A stretch of 64,000 nucleotides of DNA from Hoeflea sp. (GTDB lineage: Bacteria; Pseudomonadota; Alphaproteobacteria; Rhizobiales; Rhizobiaceae): assembly GCF_014359905.1 (NCBI RefSeq), contig NZ_JACIYP010000014.1:1-64000 (forward strand), read 5' to 3'. Shown piece by piece: positions 1-8,425 of the stretch. A model generated the notes under the pieces. That model was not told the DNA's origin and searched no databases. It saw only the letters and a list, made by a program, of their open reading frames with translations. How positions within the stretch are numbered: the stretch's first letter is position 1; every line of letters starts with the position of its first letter. The position numbers were made by a program, and so were the translations under genes.

Positions 1-71
1 CTGCGATAAAACCACGATCAAAATGGCCGGACCTGCCCGATGGCAGGACGAAAGGGGCGATCATGAAGGGC

Positions 72-1031
72 TCACGCAGCTCCGGCGCGGCCGGCGCGGC
101 CGCCGCGGCGGCGGCTGTCGCTGCCCGACGGCGCCTGGGACTGCGGGGCGGGGGCGGAGCCCGCCACATGCGGCTGGTAGTCCTTGTAGGTCTTGATCCA
201 GTTGGTGCAGTTTGGATCGGTTCCGTTCAGCACATTGGCGGCGCGCACGGCTTCCATTTCCTGCGGACGGCAGGGGTTCATGATCGCGGACGTCATGCCG
301 GCGCCGATCACCATCGGGATGAAGCCGGCATTGATGCCGTGGCGGTGGGGCAGGCCGAAAGAGACGTTGGACAGGCCGCAGGTGGTGTTGACCTTGAGCT
401 CGTTGCGCAGCCGGTAGAGCAGCGCGAAGACCTGGCGGCCGGCGTCGCCCAGCGCGCCGATCGGCATGACCAGCGGGTCGACGACGATGTCGCAGGGCTT
501 GATGCCGTAGTCCATGGCGCGCTCGACGATCTTCTTGGCCACGGCGAAGCGGACATCGGGATCCATGGAAATGCCGGTCTCGTCGTTGGAGATCGCCACC
601 ACCGGCACGTCGTATTTCTTGCAAAGCGGCAGAATGGCTTCGAGCTTTTCTTCCTCGCCGGTGACCGAATTGACCAGCGGGCGGCCCTTGGCGACCTTCA
701 AGGCGGCTTCGATCGCCGCAGTCACCGAGCTGTCGATCGACAGCGGAATATCGACCAGGCCCTGGACGATTTCCATGGTCTGCACCAAAAGGCCCGGCTC
801 GGTCTCGTTCGGGTTGACCGAGGTGACGCCCGCGTTGACGTCGAGCATGGTGGCGCCGGCGGCGACCTGTTCGAGCGCGTCCTTGATGACGGTCTCGAAA
901 TTGCCCTCGATCATCTCGGCGGCCAGCTTCTTGCGGCCGGTCGGATTGATGCGTTCGCCGATGACGCAGAAGGGCTGATCAAAGCCGATGATGACTTCGC
1001 GGGTGGCGGAGGCGACGATAGTGCGGGTCAT
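72..1031 (-). CDS. methyltetrahydrofolate:corrinoid methyltransferase (MtgA-like)
   Basis: A 319-residue pterin-binding (DHPS-like TIM barrel) protein of the methyltetrahydrofolate:corrinoid methyltransferase family. The N-terminal GERINPTGRKK and the LDVNAG motif are typical of the pterin-binding domain in MetH and AcsE. The last ~35 residues are a low-complexity Ala/Pro/Arg tail that is probably dispensable. It is expected to move a methyl group between a methylated corrinoid protein and THF in the cytosol. The neighbouring MetF-like gene, the corrinoid protein and the MttB-family protein point to glycine betaine (or a related quaternary amine) demethylation. The start at 1031 is the conserved N-terminus. 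A SahR-like dyad lies 20-40 bp upstream. Confidence 0.88.
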   Translation of the reverse strand: MTRTIVASATREVIIGFDQPFCVIGERINPTGRKKLAAEMIEGNFETVIKDALEQVAAGATMLDVNAGVTSVNPNETEPGLLVQTMEIVQGLVDIPLSIDSSVTAAIEAALKVAKGRPLVNSVTGEEEKLEAILPLCKKYDVPVVAISNDETGISMDPDVRFAVAKKIVERAMDYGIKPCDIVVDPLVMPIGALGDAGRQVFALLYRLRNELKVNTTCGLSNVSFGLPHRHGINAGFIPMVIGAGMTSAIMNPCRPQEMEAVRAANVLNGTDPNCTNWIKTYKDYQPHVAGSAPAPQSQAPSGSDSRRRGGRAGRAGAA

Positions 1032-1051
1032 GTTCGATCCTTGCAGTGAGA

Positions 1052-1070
1052 CATAAAGACTTGTTTATAT
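1052..1070 (-). promoter_or_regulatory. SahR-like operator upstream of the mtgA-like gene
   Basis: The minus-strand leader of the methyltransferase gene holds an imperfect dyad, ATAAAGA-N2-TGTTTAT (6 of 7 arm positions symmetric), embedded in an AT-rich stretch. A near-identical dyad precedes bmt (15435-15454). The form ATAAAGA-N2-TCTTTAT resembles what I recall for the ArsR-family SAH-responsive regulator SahR in Alphaproteobacteria. That assignment is recollection plus inference, not a search result. Confidence 0.5.
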
Positions 1071-1111
1071 CGTTATAGAATTCTGGGCGGAGATGCAAGC
1101 CTTCGGGCCTG

Positions 1112-2209
1112 TCAGGATGTCTCGGAGTCACCGACCGCACCGGCCATCTCGTGGGGAATCTGCCTGGGTTCCTCCAGGATTTCCTCCATGCGGGCGGCCA
1201 CCAGTTCGTCCACCGGATTGGGTTCCTTGCGCCAGGGCCTGCGGCCCTTGAGCACGCCCGATTCGTGCACGATCTCGGCGACGAATTCCTCCTGGCGGTA
1301 GGCCATGACGTGGATGCCGGAGACGCCGTCGATCTCCTTGACCTCGTTGATGATGTCGATGCAGAGCTGCTTGCCTTCCTTCTTCTGATCCTGAGCGCCT
1401 TCAAGCCGCTCGATGATCGCGTCGGGAATATGCACGCCGGGCACATTGGAGCGCATCCACTTGGCGGTGCGCGCCGAGGCCAGCGGGCCGACGCCGCACA
1501 GGATGTAGCACTCCTTGTCGAGCCCCATGTCGCGCACCTGTTGCATGTATTTTCTGAACATCGGCACGTCGTAGCAGTACTGGCTCTGGACGAACTGCGC
1601 GCCGGCGGCGATCTTCTTGGCGAGACGATGCGGCCGGAAATCATGGGGCGGGGCGAAGGGATTGATGGCGGCGCCGAGGAACACCGTGGGCGGGCTCGCA
1701 AGCTTGCGTCCCGAGAGGAATTTCGAATTGTCGCGCATGATGCGGATGGTTTCCAGCAGCGACATGCAGTCGAGGTCGAACACCGGCTTGGCGCCGGGCT
1801 GGTCGCCCGCCTGCACGCCGTCGCCGGTCAGGCACAGGATGTTCTGCACGCCCATGGCCGAGGCGCCGAGCACATCGCCCTGGATGGCGATGCGGTTCCT
1901 GTCGCGGCAGGAGATCTGCAGGATCGGCGCATAGCCCATGCGGGTCAGCAGCGCGCAGATGCCGACCGAGGACATATGGGCGTTGGCGCCCGATGCGTCG
2001 ACGGCGTTGATGCCGTCGACCCAGCCGTCGAAAATCGCGGCGCGCTCGTAGACGTCGTGCGGATTGGCGCTGTCGGGCGGGTTGAGCTCGGCGGTGACGG
2101 CGAATTCGCCGCGGCGCAGGATGCGTTCGAGCCGTCCGTGGGACGAGTGTCCCGGCAGCGGCTCCAGCGGCGCGCTGGGATCAAGCGGATTGGCGTCGGC
2201 CTGGCTCAT
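1112..2209 (-). CDS. methylenetetrahydrofolate reductase (MetF-like)
   Basis: A 365-residue protein of the methylenetetrahydrofolate reductase family (FAD-binding TIM barrel). Motifs include FAVTAELNPPDS near the N-terminus (the catalytic Glu region), the FVQSQYCYD segment and ILCGVGPLAS. It interconverts 5,10-methylene-THF and 5-methyl-THF. It is encoded with a MetF-C-terminal-type protein immediately upstream (4-bp overlap at 2206-2209) and the MeTHF:corrinoid methyltransferase downstream. It therefore probably handles methyl groups taken from betaine rather than serving only methionine synthesis. The length is close to that of such dissimilatory MetF homologues, longer than E. coli MetF (about 296 aa). 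Confidence 0.88.
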   Translation of the reverse strand: MSQADANPLDPSAPLEPLPGHSSHGRLERILRRGEFAVTAELNPPDSANPHDVYERAAIFDGWVDGINAVDASGANAHMSSVGICALLTRMGYAPILQISCRDRNRIAIQGDVLGASAMGVQNILCLTGDGVQAGDQPGAKPVFDLDCMSLLETIRIMRDNSKFLSGRKLASPPTVFLGAAINPFAPPHDFRPHRLAKKIAAGAQFVQSQYCYDVPMFRKYMQQVRDMGLDKECYILCGVGPLASARTAKWMRSNVPGVHIPDAIIERLEGAQDQKKEGKQLCIDIINEVKEIDGVSGIHVMAYRQEEFVAEIVHESGVLKGRRPWRKEPNPVDELVAARMEEILEEPRQIPHEMAGAVGDSETS

Positions 2210-2796
2210 TGCGCGGCTCCCGGATTGGCTGCGGCTTCGCGTTGAGCTGCGGCGGTTGCGGTGACTCTGAGCCAGGACGAGGTCTCGCGCAGCGACTGGT
2301 CCACCGGCTTCTGCACGTTAAGAATCATGTCGCGGCCATTCATCTGCTGGGCGCCGGACCAGGCCTGGACCCAGACGCAGGGCATGTCGGGCTCGACTTC
2401 GCAGTTTCCATTGGCGCGGACGCCGCCGCAGGGGCCGTTGCGCAATTGCTTCGGGCAGTTCATCGGGCAGGACATGCCGGTCGACGACAGCACGCACTGG
2501 CCGCACATGCGGCAGTCGAACAGGAAGCCCTTGACGTGTTTCTCGACGAACTTGACCGGCCCTTCGGCGCGCTGGTAGCCGATCGCCTTCCACATCGGAT
2601 GCAGCTTCAGGAACACATCGGCGAAATGGGCGTAAAACCATTCGAGCGTGCGGGAGTGACGCACGGACCAGAGCCGGATGGCGAAGCTGCGGGCGTTGCG
2701 GCCGGTGGCCGAAACGCCCGAAGGCTTGTACGCCGTCTTGGTCGCGGCCTTCTTGTTGAGGCTCGCCTGAGTGGTCTTGGTCGGTTCGTCAGCCAT
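2206..2796 (-). CDS. methylenetetrahydrofolate reductase C-terminal domain protein (MetV-like)
   Basis: A 196-residue protein carrying a Cys-rich module, CRMCGQC followed by CPMNCPKQLRNGPCGG, typical of the 'methylene-tetrahydrofolate reductase C-terminal' family (MetV in acetogens). The cysteines probably bind an Fe-S cluster or zinc, and the protein likely pairs with the downstream MetF-like subunit. The start at 2796 is chosen because GGGAG lies just upstream and the homologous region begins after it; the longer open frame upstream is out-of-frame coding of the next gene. It overlaps the MetF-like gene by 4 bp and the small upstream gene by 8 bp, so the three are translationally coupled. 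Confidence 0.82.
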   Translation of the reverse strand: MADEPTKTTQASLNKKAATKTAYKPSGVSATGRNARSFAIRLWSVRHSRTLEWFYAHFADVFLKLHPMWKAIGYQRAEGPVKFVEKHVKGFLFDCRMCGQCVLSSTGMSCPMNCPKQLRNGPCGGVRANGNCEVEPDMPCVWVQAWSGAQQMNGRDMILNVQKPVDQSLRETSSWLRVTATAAAQREAAANPGAAQ

Positions 2797-3094
2797 GGCT
2801 CTCCCTGCCTCCGCCCTTGACCAGGGCGACCAGCCGCTCCTTGTCATAGGCTGCTTCAAGCTCTGCCGCGGCCCGGTCGGCCTCGGCTTCCAGATCGTCG
2901 GAGACGTCCACCGGGTCGGCGCGGCGCCATTCGGCAAGGTAGTCGTCGGTCTCGGCGGCACCCGTGCGCATGGCGCACATGTCGATGGCTTCGGTGAACC
3001 TGAGCGACAGCTCCCGCTTGGCGGTGGCGCGTCCCTTCTTGATGATCACCTGGGCGGGAATGTCGCGCCAGTAGACGATGATGCGGTTGGCCAT
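2789..3094 (-). CDS. 'virulence factor' domain small protein
   Basis: A 101-residue protein beginning MANRIIVYWRDIPAQV, which matches the conserved family annotated as 'virulence factor' (PF13769) found beside corrinoid methyltransferase genes in Alphaproteobacteria. The family name is historical and no activity is established. It is the first gene of the tightly overlapping run that continues into the MetV-like, MetF-like and methyltransferase genes, so a role in one-carbon transfer is inferred from context. The start at 3094 is preceded by a GGAGAC-like ribosome site. An in-frame ATG at 3124 is less likely. Confidence 0.75.
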   Translation of the reverse strand: MANRIIVYWRDIPAQVIIKKGRATAKRELSLRFTEAIDMCAMRTGAAETDDYLAEWRRADPVDVSDDLEAEADRAAAELEAAYDKERLVALVKGGGRESHG

Positions 3095-3236
3095 GGGGGT
3101 CTCCTTGGAAGTTACAATGCGCATGGGGATTTTTGGCCGCTTCGCTCACGACGACGCGCGGCGCGTCAAAAGCGACCTAGACGAAGACGGAGGTAATCGG
3201 CTTGATCGCCGGGGTCAAATCCGGACCGGAATTAGG

Positions 3237-4007
3237 CTACCAGATGCCCTTGGCGAGACCGGTTGCGAGATAGGTCCAGACCGGCGGATGGAACCGCTGT
3301 ACCGAGGGCAGGGCGCTCGATTGCGGCTCGGCCGTTCCGTTCAGCACATCATCCACGGCATGGATGACCATGTCGCGGGAGCCCGCGGCCATGGCGAGCG
3401 AATCAGTCAGCAGCGACTCGCGGGGGTGCGGCTCGAGGAAGGCCTGGCCGAGCGTGGCGCCGGTGTCGACGCCGGCATCGACCAGGTGCACGGTAGTGCC
3501 GTAGTTTTCACCGTCGCCGCTGGCGCGCGCCCACCAGCCGCCGGCCAGTCCGCGATATTTGGGATTGATCCCGGAATGATAGTTGAGCACCGGGCAGGGG
3601 ATGGCCGACAGCGTTGCCTTCGACAGCATCCGGCATCCGGCGAGGACGATGAGATCCGGCTTGCGCGCGGCGATCAGATCAAGGCAGTCGGCGCCATTGG
3701 CGGAGGCGACGGGCGTGATCGCGAGCCCGGGCAGCGGCTCGGTCAGCAGGCCGTGGACGGCGATGATCTCGCGCGTCCGGCCCCCGGCAAGGCCTTTGCC
3801 GAAGCGTGAAATGGCCATGGTAAAGAACTGCCCGGCGGTCTGCACCCAGCCGACCTTGCGGGCGCGGCGCCTGAGAAAAAGGCTCCTGGATTCAGGCTGT
3901 TCCAACGCCACCTCGACGCTGGCAAAGCGCGATGCAAGGGCATTGACGATGACCCAGGCATAGGCGCCGCCGGCTGTTATGACGAGGATTGTCGGTCTCT
4001 TGCTCAT
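3237..4007 (-). CDS. formyltransferase-family protein
   Basis: A 256-residue protein of the formyltransferase fold (as in GART, Fmt and sugar N-formyltransferases). The signature NYHSGINPKYRG carries the Asn and His of the catalytic N-x-H motif, and GGWWA and TTVHLVDAGVDTG are typical of the same domain. It would use 10-formyl-THF to formylate an amine; the substrate cannot be inferred. The N-terminal ITAGGAYAWV segment is unlike purN. It lies about 140 bp upstream of the betaine one-carbon operon on the same strand. The start at 4007 is preferred over an in-frame ATG at 4043, which adds residues without family similarity. Confidence 0.72.
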   Translation of the reverse strand: MSKRPTILVITAGGAYAWVIVNALASRFASVEVALEQPESRSLFLRRRARKVGWVQTAGQFFTMAISRFGKGLAGGRTREIIAVHGLLTEPLPGLAITPVASANGADCLDLIAARKPDLIVLAGCRMLSKATLSAIPCPVLNYHSGINPKYRGLAGGWWARASGDGENYGTTVHLVDAGVDTGATLGQAFLEPHPRESLLTDSLAMAAGSRDMVIHAVDDVLNGTAEPQSSALPSVQRFHPPVWTYLATGLAKGIW

Positions 4008-4077
4008 GCGGTTTCCGCTTGCATCAAAGCGCGACGATAGCATGGCCGGGGTTAAGAACCGGCTACGCCACTGGCAA

Positions 4078-4722
4078 TCAGAACAGGCTGATCAGCACCG
4101 CGCCGGTGAAGGCCACCACAAGACCGGCCACCGCGACCGACACGAGGCCGGCCACCACGCCCAGGGCAAGGCAATTGCCGTCTCGCTCGGTGTGGGCGAC
4201 GCCGAGAACGGCCACGGCAAAAGCCGGCAGCCAGTTGCCGAAGGGAATCGGCAGCACACAGGTAATGGCGATGATCAGCGCGAAAACGCCGAAAAGCCGT
4301 TCACGGAGGGCGCCATCCAGCGGCCAATTGCGCGGGCGCACCCAGGTTTCGGCGCTGCGCAACCAGGGGGAGACGCGTGCGACCATGCGCTGGAAGGTGG
4401 ACCGGTCGACCGAATAATTGGCGAGCGCCCGGGGCAGCCACACCTTCTCGTAGCCGATCACCATCTGCCAGGCGACAAACACCATCGGCAGACCCAGCAC
4501 CATGGTGGCGCCGGGCGGCAGGGGAATGAGATTGGGCAGGGCAAAGACCAGGAGAAAAGCGCCGAACGACCGGTCGTCGAGCGCAGTGGCGATCTCGCCC
4601 ATGGTGACGCGAGCCCCTGCGTCGCGAGCCAGACGCTCGAGCAAATCCGACAATTTTTCAGGATGCTTGATTTCGCTTGCGGCGATGGACGGGACGGGCG
4701 ACACGGCGGATTGCGGACTCAC
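4078..4722 (-). CDS. ExoD family exopolysaccharide synthesis protein
   Basis: A 214-residue membrane protein of the ExoD family, first known from Sinorhizobium exopolysaccharide and nodulation mutants. It has a soluble N-terminus (LSDLLERLARDAG...TMGEIATALDDRSFGAFLLVFALPNLIPLPPG, quoted in part: FALPNLIPLPPG) and four or more hydrophobic segments. These include the pair around LFGVFALIIAITCVLPI and the C-terminal ALGVVAGLVSVAVAGLVV. The biochemical role of the family is unclear. The start is GTG at 4722, with AGGG about 9 nt upstream. It is transcribed away from the GGDEF/EAL gene across an AT-rich 210-bp gap. Confidence 0.85.
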   Translation of the reverse strand: MSPQSAVSPVPSIAASEIKHPEKLSDLLERLARDAGARVTMGEIATALDDRSFGAFLLVFALPNLIPLPPGATMVLGLPMVFVAWQMVIGYEKVWLPRALANYSVDRSTFQRMVARVSPWLRSAETWVRPRNWPLDGALRERLFGVFALIIAITCVLPIPFGNWLPAFAVAVLGVAHTERDGNCLALGVVAGLVSVAVAGLVVAFTGAVLISLF

Positions 4723-4934
4723 TTGGAATACCCTGACTTGTGACTGGTTCGTATCTAAGCAGCGAATGCTTAAAAATTGTGGCAGTCACGGACAATATTT
4801 GCGGCCAGGATTTCTGAAATAAACTTAAACATCTTACCATTCATTTCTTTGCCAGCCATTTTAAGCGCAGATTCACTTTATCAAGACAAAACCAAGGAAT
4901 TGTAAGGGCGCCCGCCTGCGGCCAAGGAAAAAAC
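4723..4934. promoter_or_regulatory. AT-rich divergent intergenic region, exoD / GGDEF-EAL
   Basis: This gap separates the divergently transcribed ExoD-family gene and the GGDEF-EAL gene. It is conspicuously richer in A+T than its surroundings, as expected for a promoter region serving both. No convincing gene or strong dyad was seen in it. Confidence 0.4.
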
Positions 4935-6551
4935 ATGAATAAGAAACCTCGGCAAGAAAGCGCAACAACGCGCGATATCGTGGTTCTTGTCATTTTCTTT
5001 TTCTCCACTTTTGCATATCTTACATACATCGATGCGTTCGAGTTGATCGTCGACTTCGTGCACCGTCATGAGAGCTGGCAGCTCGATGAACTCCTAACGT
5101 CGATTGCGTTGATCGGGTTCGGGGGCTTCGTTTTCGGCGCCAGACGTTATGGTGAAGCGCGATCCGAGCTCCGCAAACGCCGCTCAGCCGAGGCCGATGT
5201 GAGTTGGCTGGCCCATTACGATCCGCTGACCGAACTTCCCAATCGGCGCAGGCTCAATGACTTCGTCCGCGAGTTTGACCATTCCGTTGAGGCGAACGGC
5301 CACCATGCGGTCTTTTCGATTGATCTTGATGGCTTCAAAAAAGTCAATGATCTGCACGGCCACGCCGCCGGAGACAGATTGCTGACAGTCGTCTCTGAGC
5401 GGCTGGTCAAGATCTTTCCGGCCGATCTGGTCGTGCGCCTGGGCGGTGATGAGTTCGTGGTCATTGCCAGAAGCCATCGGGGCATGGATGTGAGCAAGAT
5501 TGCCAAACGCATTGCCACGGAAATCCGTGTTCCCATCGATATTGATCGCATCAAAGTTGAAGTCGGGGCGTCGATCGGCGTGGTGACCTATCCGGATCAG
5601 TCCACCAGCATGGAGGATGCACTCGGGTGCAGTGACATCGCGATGTATTCCGCCAAGAAGCAGGCTTCAACCCATGTCGCCCTGTTTCACCCCGACATGC
5701 GTGACGAATTCAGGAAGAAGGCTGAATTGGAGATGCAGTTCAGATCCGCCTTGTCGGCGGATGCCATCGAACCGTATTACCAGCCTCTGGTCGATCTTCA
5801 ATCCAATGAGATCTACGGGTTTGAAGTGCTGGCGCGCTGGACCTTGCCGAGTGGCGAACAGGTTCCGCCAACCGACTTCATCCCGCTCGCCGAAGAGTTT
5901 GGCCTGATTTCAGAAATGTCGGAGCAATTGCTCCGGAAAGCTTGCCGCGATGCCCAGCGCTGGCCTGAGCATATCCTGCTTTCGTTCAACCTTTCTCCCG
6001 TTCAGATAGCCGACCGTCTGATCGTGTTGCGTATCATCAACATCCTGAACGAAACCGGGTTTGAACCAGCGAGACTTGAGGTCGAGATCACCGAAAGCGC
6101 CATGATTCTCGATCCGGAAGCGGCGCAATTTGTGCTTGATGGTCTTCAAACGCTGGGCATTCGGGTTGCGCTCGATGATTTCGGCACCGGCTATTCCAGC
6201 TTGTCGCAGATGTCCAAATTCAAGTTCAATCGCCTGAAAATCGACAAGGGTTTTGTCCACGATTTCGAAAATGATGAAAAACAGAAAATTATCGTCAAGG
6301 CGATCATCGCCCTTGGGGTCGGGTTGAACGTGGCGATAACAGCGGAAGGCATTGAGGAGCCAAGTCAGCTGGCGGCGCTGAAACTGCTGGGATGCAACTC
6401 CGGGCAGGGGTTCCTGCTCGGTCGTCCAATGACCGCTGACCATGCAACACAGCTGCTGAGCGGCCCTGTGAAGCCGTCGATCTTGAGCACGCGCGCGTCT
6501 GAGCCTCGGCCCGGTCAAAGCGGCGCCAGAGCGGCTGTCAGATCTCCGTAG
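4935..6551 (+). CDS. membrane-bound GGDEF-EAL cyclic-di-GMP protein
   Basis: A 538-residue protein with two N-terminal membrane segments (about residues 14-32 and 53-70). They are followed by a GGDEF diguanylate cyclase domain (LPNRR near 110, RLGGDEFVV near 170) and an EAL phosphodiesterase domain from about residue 285. The EAL signature is present as EVLARW. Downstream metal-binding and catalytic motifs are intact: EITESA, DDFGTGYSS, KIDKGF and AEGIE. Both domains look potentially active, so the protein may make or degrade c-di-GMP at the inner membrane. There is no recognisable sensory domain between the helices. The neighbouring exoD gene is consistent with exopolysaccharide or motility control. 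Confidence 0.92.
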   Translation: MNKKPRQESATTRDIVVLVIFFFSTFAYLTYIDAFELIVDFVHRHESWQLDELLTSIALIGFGGFVFGARRYGEARSELRKRRSAEADVSWLAHYDPLTELPNRRRLNDFVREFDHSVEANGHHAVFSIDLDGFKKVNDLHGHAAGDRLLTVVSERLVKIFPADLVVRLGGDEFVVIARSHRGMDVSKIAKRIATEIRVPIDIDRIKVEVGASIGVVTYPDQSTSMEDALGCSDIAMYSAKKQASTHVALFHPDMRDEFRKKAELEMQFRSALSADAIEPYYQPLVDLQSNEIYGFEVLARWTLPSGEQVPPTDFIPLAEEFGLISEMSEQLLRKACRDAQRWPEHILLSFNLSPVQIADRLIVLRIINILNETGFEPARLEVEITESAMILDPEAAQFVLDGLQTLGIRVALDDFGTGYSSLSQMSKFKFNRLKIDKGFVHDFENDEKQKIIVKAIIALGVGLNVAITAEGIEEPSQLAALKLLGCNSGQGFLLGRPMTADHATQLLSGPVKPSILSTRASEPRPGQSGARAAVRSP

Positions 6552-7132
6552 CCGGTCAATTGCCGTTCAAAGGCGAGCCCGAGGCGCTCGGCGGCGGCGC
6601 GGGCCTTGTCTTCCAGCGCTGGATCGTCGGTCTGGGCGAGATACAGCGCGCGCTCGTAGTGGCCGAAATAGGTGTCGCGCAGTTCGGGATAGCGGTCGAG
6701 CCCAAGCGGGCGGATCAGGAAGGCATCAAAATGCCGGGCGAGGAAATCGGTGATGAAGAAGGTCGTCATCATGTCGTCGCCCGCAGCCTCGAAGGCGGCG
6801 TTGCCCATATAGAACGAAAAACAGTGAGGACCGGCAATCCGCTCGACGCCGTGGGCGGCGCAGACCCTGTCGAGGTCGCCGCCGGTGCCGCAATCGGCGT
6901 AACCGATGAAGATATGCTGATAGCCCTCCTGCCTTGCCGCAGTGATGGCGCGCTCAACCGCGGGGGCGATCCGCTCGGGATGATGATGGTAGTTGGCGTC
7001 GATGCACTTGAGGTCGATATGATCCTGGCCGAGCTGCGCGTTGACTGCCAGCACCTCACGGGCAATCATGCCGCAGGCAATGACGCGAACCTTTTCACGG
7101 ACCGGATCTGCCTGGTTTTTCGGCTTTGACAT
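6515..7132 (-). CDS. DUF1638 domain protein
   Basis: A 205-residue DUF1638 protein. It begins after a short charged leader with VRVIACGMIAREVLAV and contains the conserved YADCGTGGDLDRVC stretch. Members are commonly encoded beside corrinoid proteins and MttB-type methyltransferases, as here: the corrinoid protein is encoded about 0.3 kb away on the same strand. The biochemical role is unknown. Conserved Cys and His residues (IDANYHHHPERI) would suit metal or corrinoid handling, but that is inference. The 3' end overlaps the convergent GGDEF-EAL gene by 37 bp. Confidence 0.82.
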   Translation of the reverse strand: MSKPKNQADPVREKVRVIACGMIAREVLAVNAQLGQDHIDLKCIDANYHHHPERIAPAVERAITAARQEGYQHIFIGYADCGTGGDLDRVCAAHGVERIAGPHCFSFYMGNAAFEAAGDDMMTTFFITDFLARHFDAFLIRPLGLDRYPELRDTYFGHYERALYLAQTDDPALEDKARAAAERLGLAFERQLTGYGDLTAALAPL

Positions 7133-7196
7133 GAAATCGCCTTTTATGCGGTGAACGGTCGTTTGGCGTGAATTTCAACGCCGAGGATGAAGCTCC

Positions 7197-7325
7197 ATGA
7201 ATATTACCAAAATCACCACTGTCATGTTGGTCGCACTGATGCTTGCCTCCTGCGCGAATACCGTTCGCGGTGTCGGGCGAGACGTCAACCAGACAGTGGA
7301 TGCGGTCGAAGATTCGATCGAGTAA
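7197..7325 (+). CDS. entericidin A/B-like small lipoprotein
   Basis: A 42-residue ORF starting at ATG 7197 with GAGGATGAAG upstream as ribosome site. It encodes a short signal helix ending in the lipobox LASC|A (Cys19), then a small acidic tail with VGRDVNQTVDAVED. Length, lipobox and the G-x-G-x-D-V pattern match the entericidin family of envelope lipoproteins. Such proteins act at the inner or outer membrane; toxin or antidote activity cannot be assigned here. It stands alone between the DUF1638 and corrinoid protein genes, on the opposite strand to both. Confidence 0.8.
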   Translation: MNITKITTVMLVALMLASCANTVRGVGRDVNQTVDAVEDSIE

Positions 7326-7472
7326 AGCCGCGCGCGCTGACGGGCTCCTTCGGGTGCCCCTTTTTGCGCGTCACATCAAAGCCTTGCGGCCTCTGCGCAT
7401 CCGAGAGGATGCACCACGCCGCAACCGGCTTTTCACAGGCGCCACAGCGGGCGCCTGTGAAAAGCAATCCGG

Positions 7473-8174
7473 TCAGCCTCCGGCGGCGAGCCGGTTGTGG
7501 CGGCGCTTGATCAGCTCCTTGGCGGTCTCGACCGCCACGGCCGCATCCCGGCAATAGGCGTCGGCGCCCACGGCCTTGCCGAATTCCTCGTTGAGCGGCG
7601 CACCGCCGACCAGCACGATGAAATCGTCGCGGATGCCCTTCTCCTTCATCGTGTCGATGACGACCTTCATATAGGGCATGGTCGTGGTCAGAAGCGCCGA
7701 CATGCCGAGAATGTCGGGCTGTTCGCGCTCGATCGCCTCGATGTATTTCTCCACCGGATTGTTGATCCCGAGGTCGATGACGTCGAATCCGGCGCCTTCC
7801 ATCATCATGCCGACAAGGTTCTTGCCGATGTCGTGAATGTCGCCCTTGACGGTGCCGATCACCATCTTGCCGAGCTTCGGCGCGCCGGTTTCGATCAGCA
7901 GCGGGCGCAGGATGAACATCCCGGCCTTCATCGCATTGGCGCTCATCAGCACTTCGGGGACAAAGAGGATGCCGTCGCGGAAATCCTCGCCGACAATGCG
8001 CATGCCTTCGACCAGAGCCTCTGTGAGCAGGTCATAAGGCGTCCAGCCGCGACTGAGCAGGATGTTGGTGCCTTCCTCAATCTCTTCCTTGAGCCCGTCA
8101 TACAGATCGTCATGCATCTGCTGGACAAGTTCATCGTCTGAGAGTTCGGAAAGAATGATTTCATCGTCAGACAT
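7473..8174 (-). CDS. corrinoid (B12-binding) methyltransferase protein (MtgC/MtbC-like)
   Basis: A 233-residue two-domain corrinoid protein. The N-terminal four-helix cap (B12-binding 2) spans about residues 10-95. The Rossmann-like B12-binding domain carries the lower-axial-ligand signature D112-x-H114-x-x-G117 (in GDIHDIGKN), with SALLTTTMP and VLVGGAPL downstream. It shuttles a methyl group from the MttB-family enzyme to the MeTHF methyltransferase. The start at 8174 has AAGGGAG upstream; an in-frame ATG at 8216 is less likely. It is divergent from the MttB-family gene across about 250 bp. No UAG/pyrrolysine codon is used in the partner, which fits a glycine-betaine type (MtgB) system. Confidence 0.93.
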   Translation of the reverse strand: MSDDEIILSELSDDELVQQMHDDLYDGLKEEIEEGTNILLSRGWTPYDLLTEALVEGMRIVGEDFRDGILFVPEVLMSANAMKAGMFILRPLLIETGAPKLGKMVIGTVKGDIHDIGKNLVGMMMEGAGFDVIDLGINNPVEKYIEAIEREQPDILGMSALLTTTMPYMKVVIDTMKEKGIRDDFIVLVGGAPLNEEFGKAVGADAYCRDAAVAVETAKELIKRRHNRLAAGG

Positions 8175-8425
8175 CGGCAACTCCCTTGAATTCTTGTGTC
8201 CGGCGGTTCGACGCACCAGATCCCTCTTGCATAGCGATATAGGCGACTGTTTGCAAAACGTTCCTTGAATGCGACGCGGATGTCGGAAAAAGCGACGGCG
8301 TGTCTTTTATGCAATATTCCTTGAGCGCCAAGGCTTGGCGCTCAGAGGAAGGTGCGGGGAGCGGTTTTGGCTAGCATGGCGGAATCGGCGCGATGGTGCG
8401 CCATTACAGAATATGCAGGCTCTTC

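Noticed and set aside
31-48. Small CCTGCC...GGCAGG hairpin at the window start as terminator of the mtgA-like gene
   Set aside because: The stem is only 6 bp and no T-tract follows on the minus strand, so it was not listed as a terminator.
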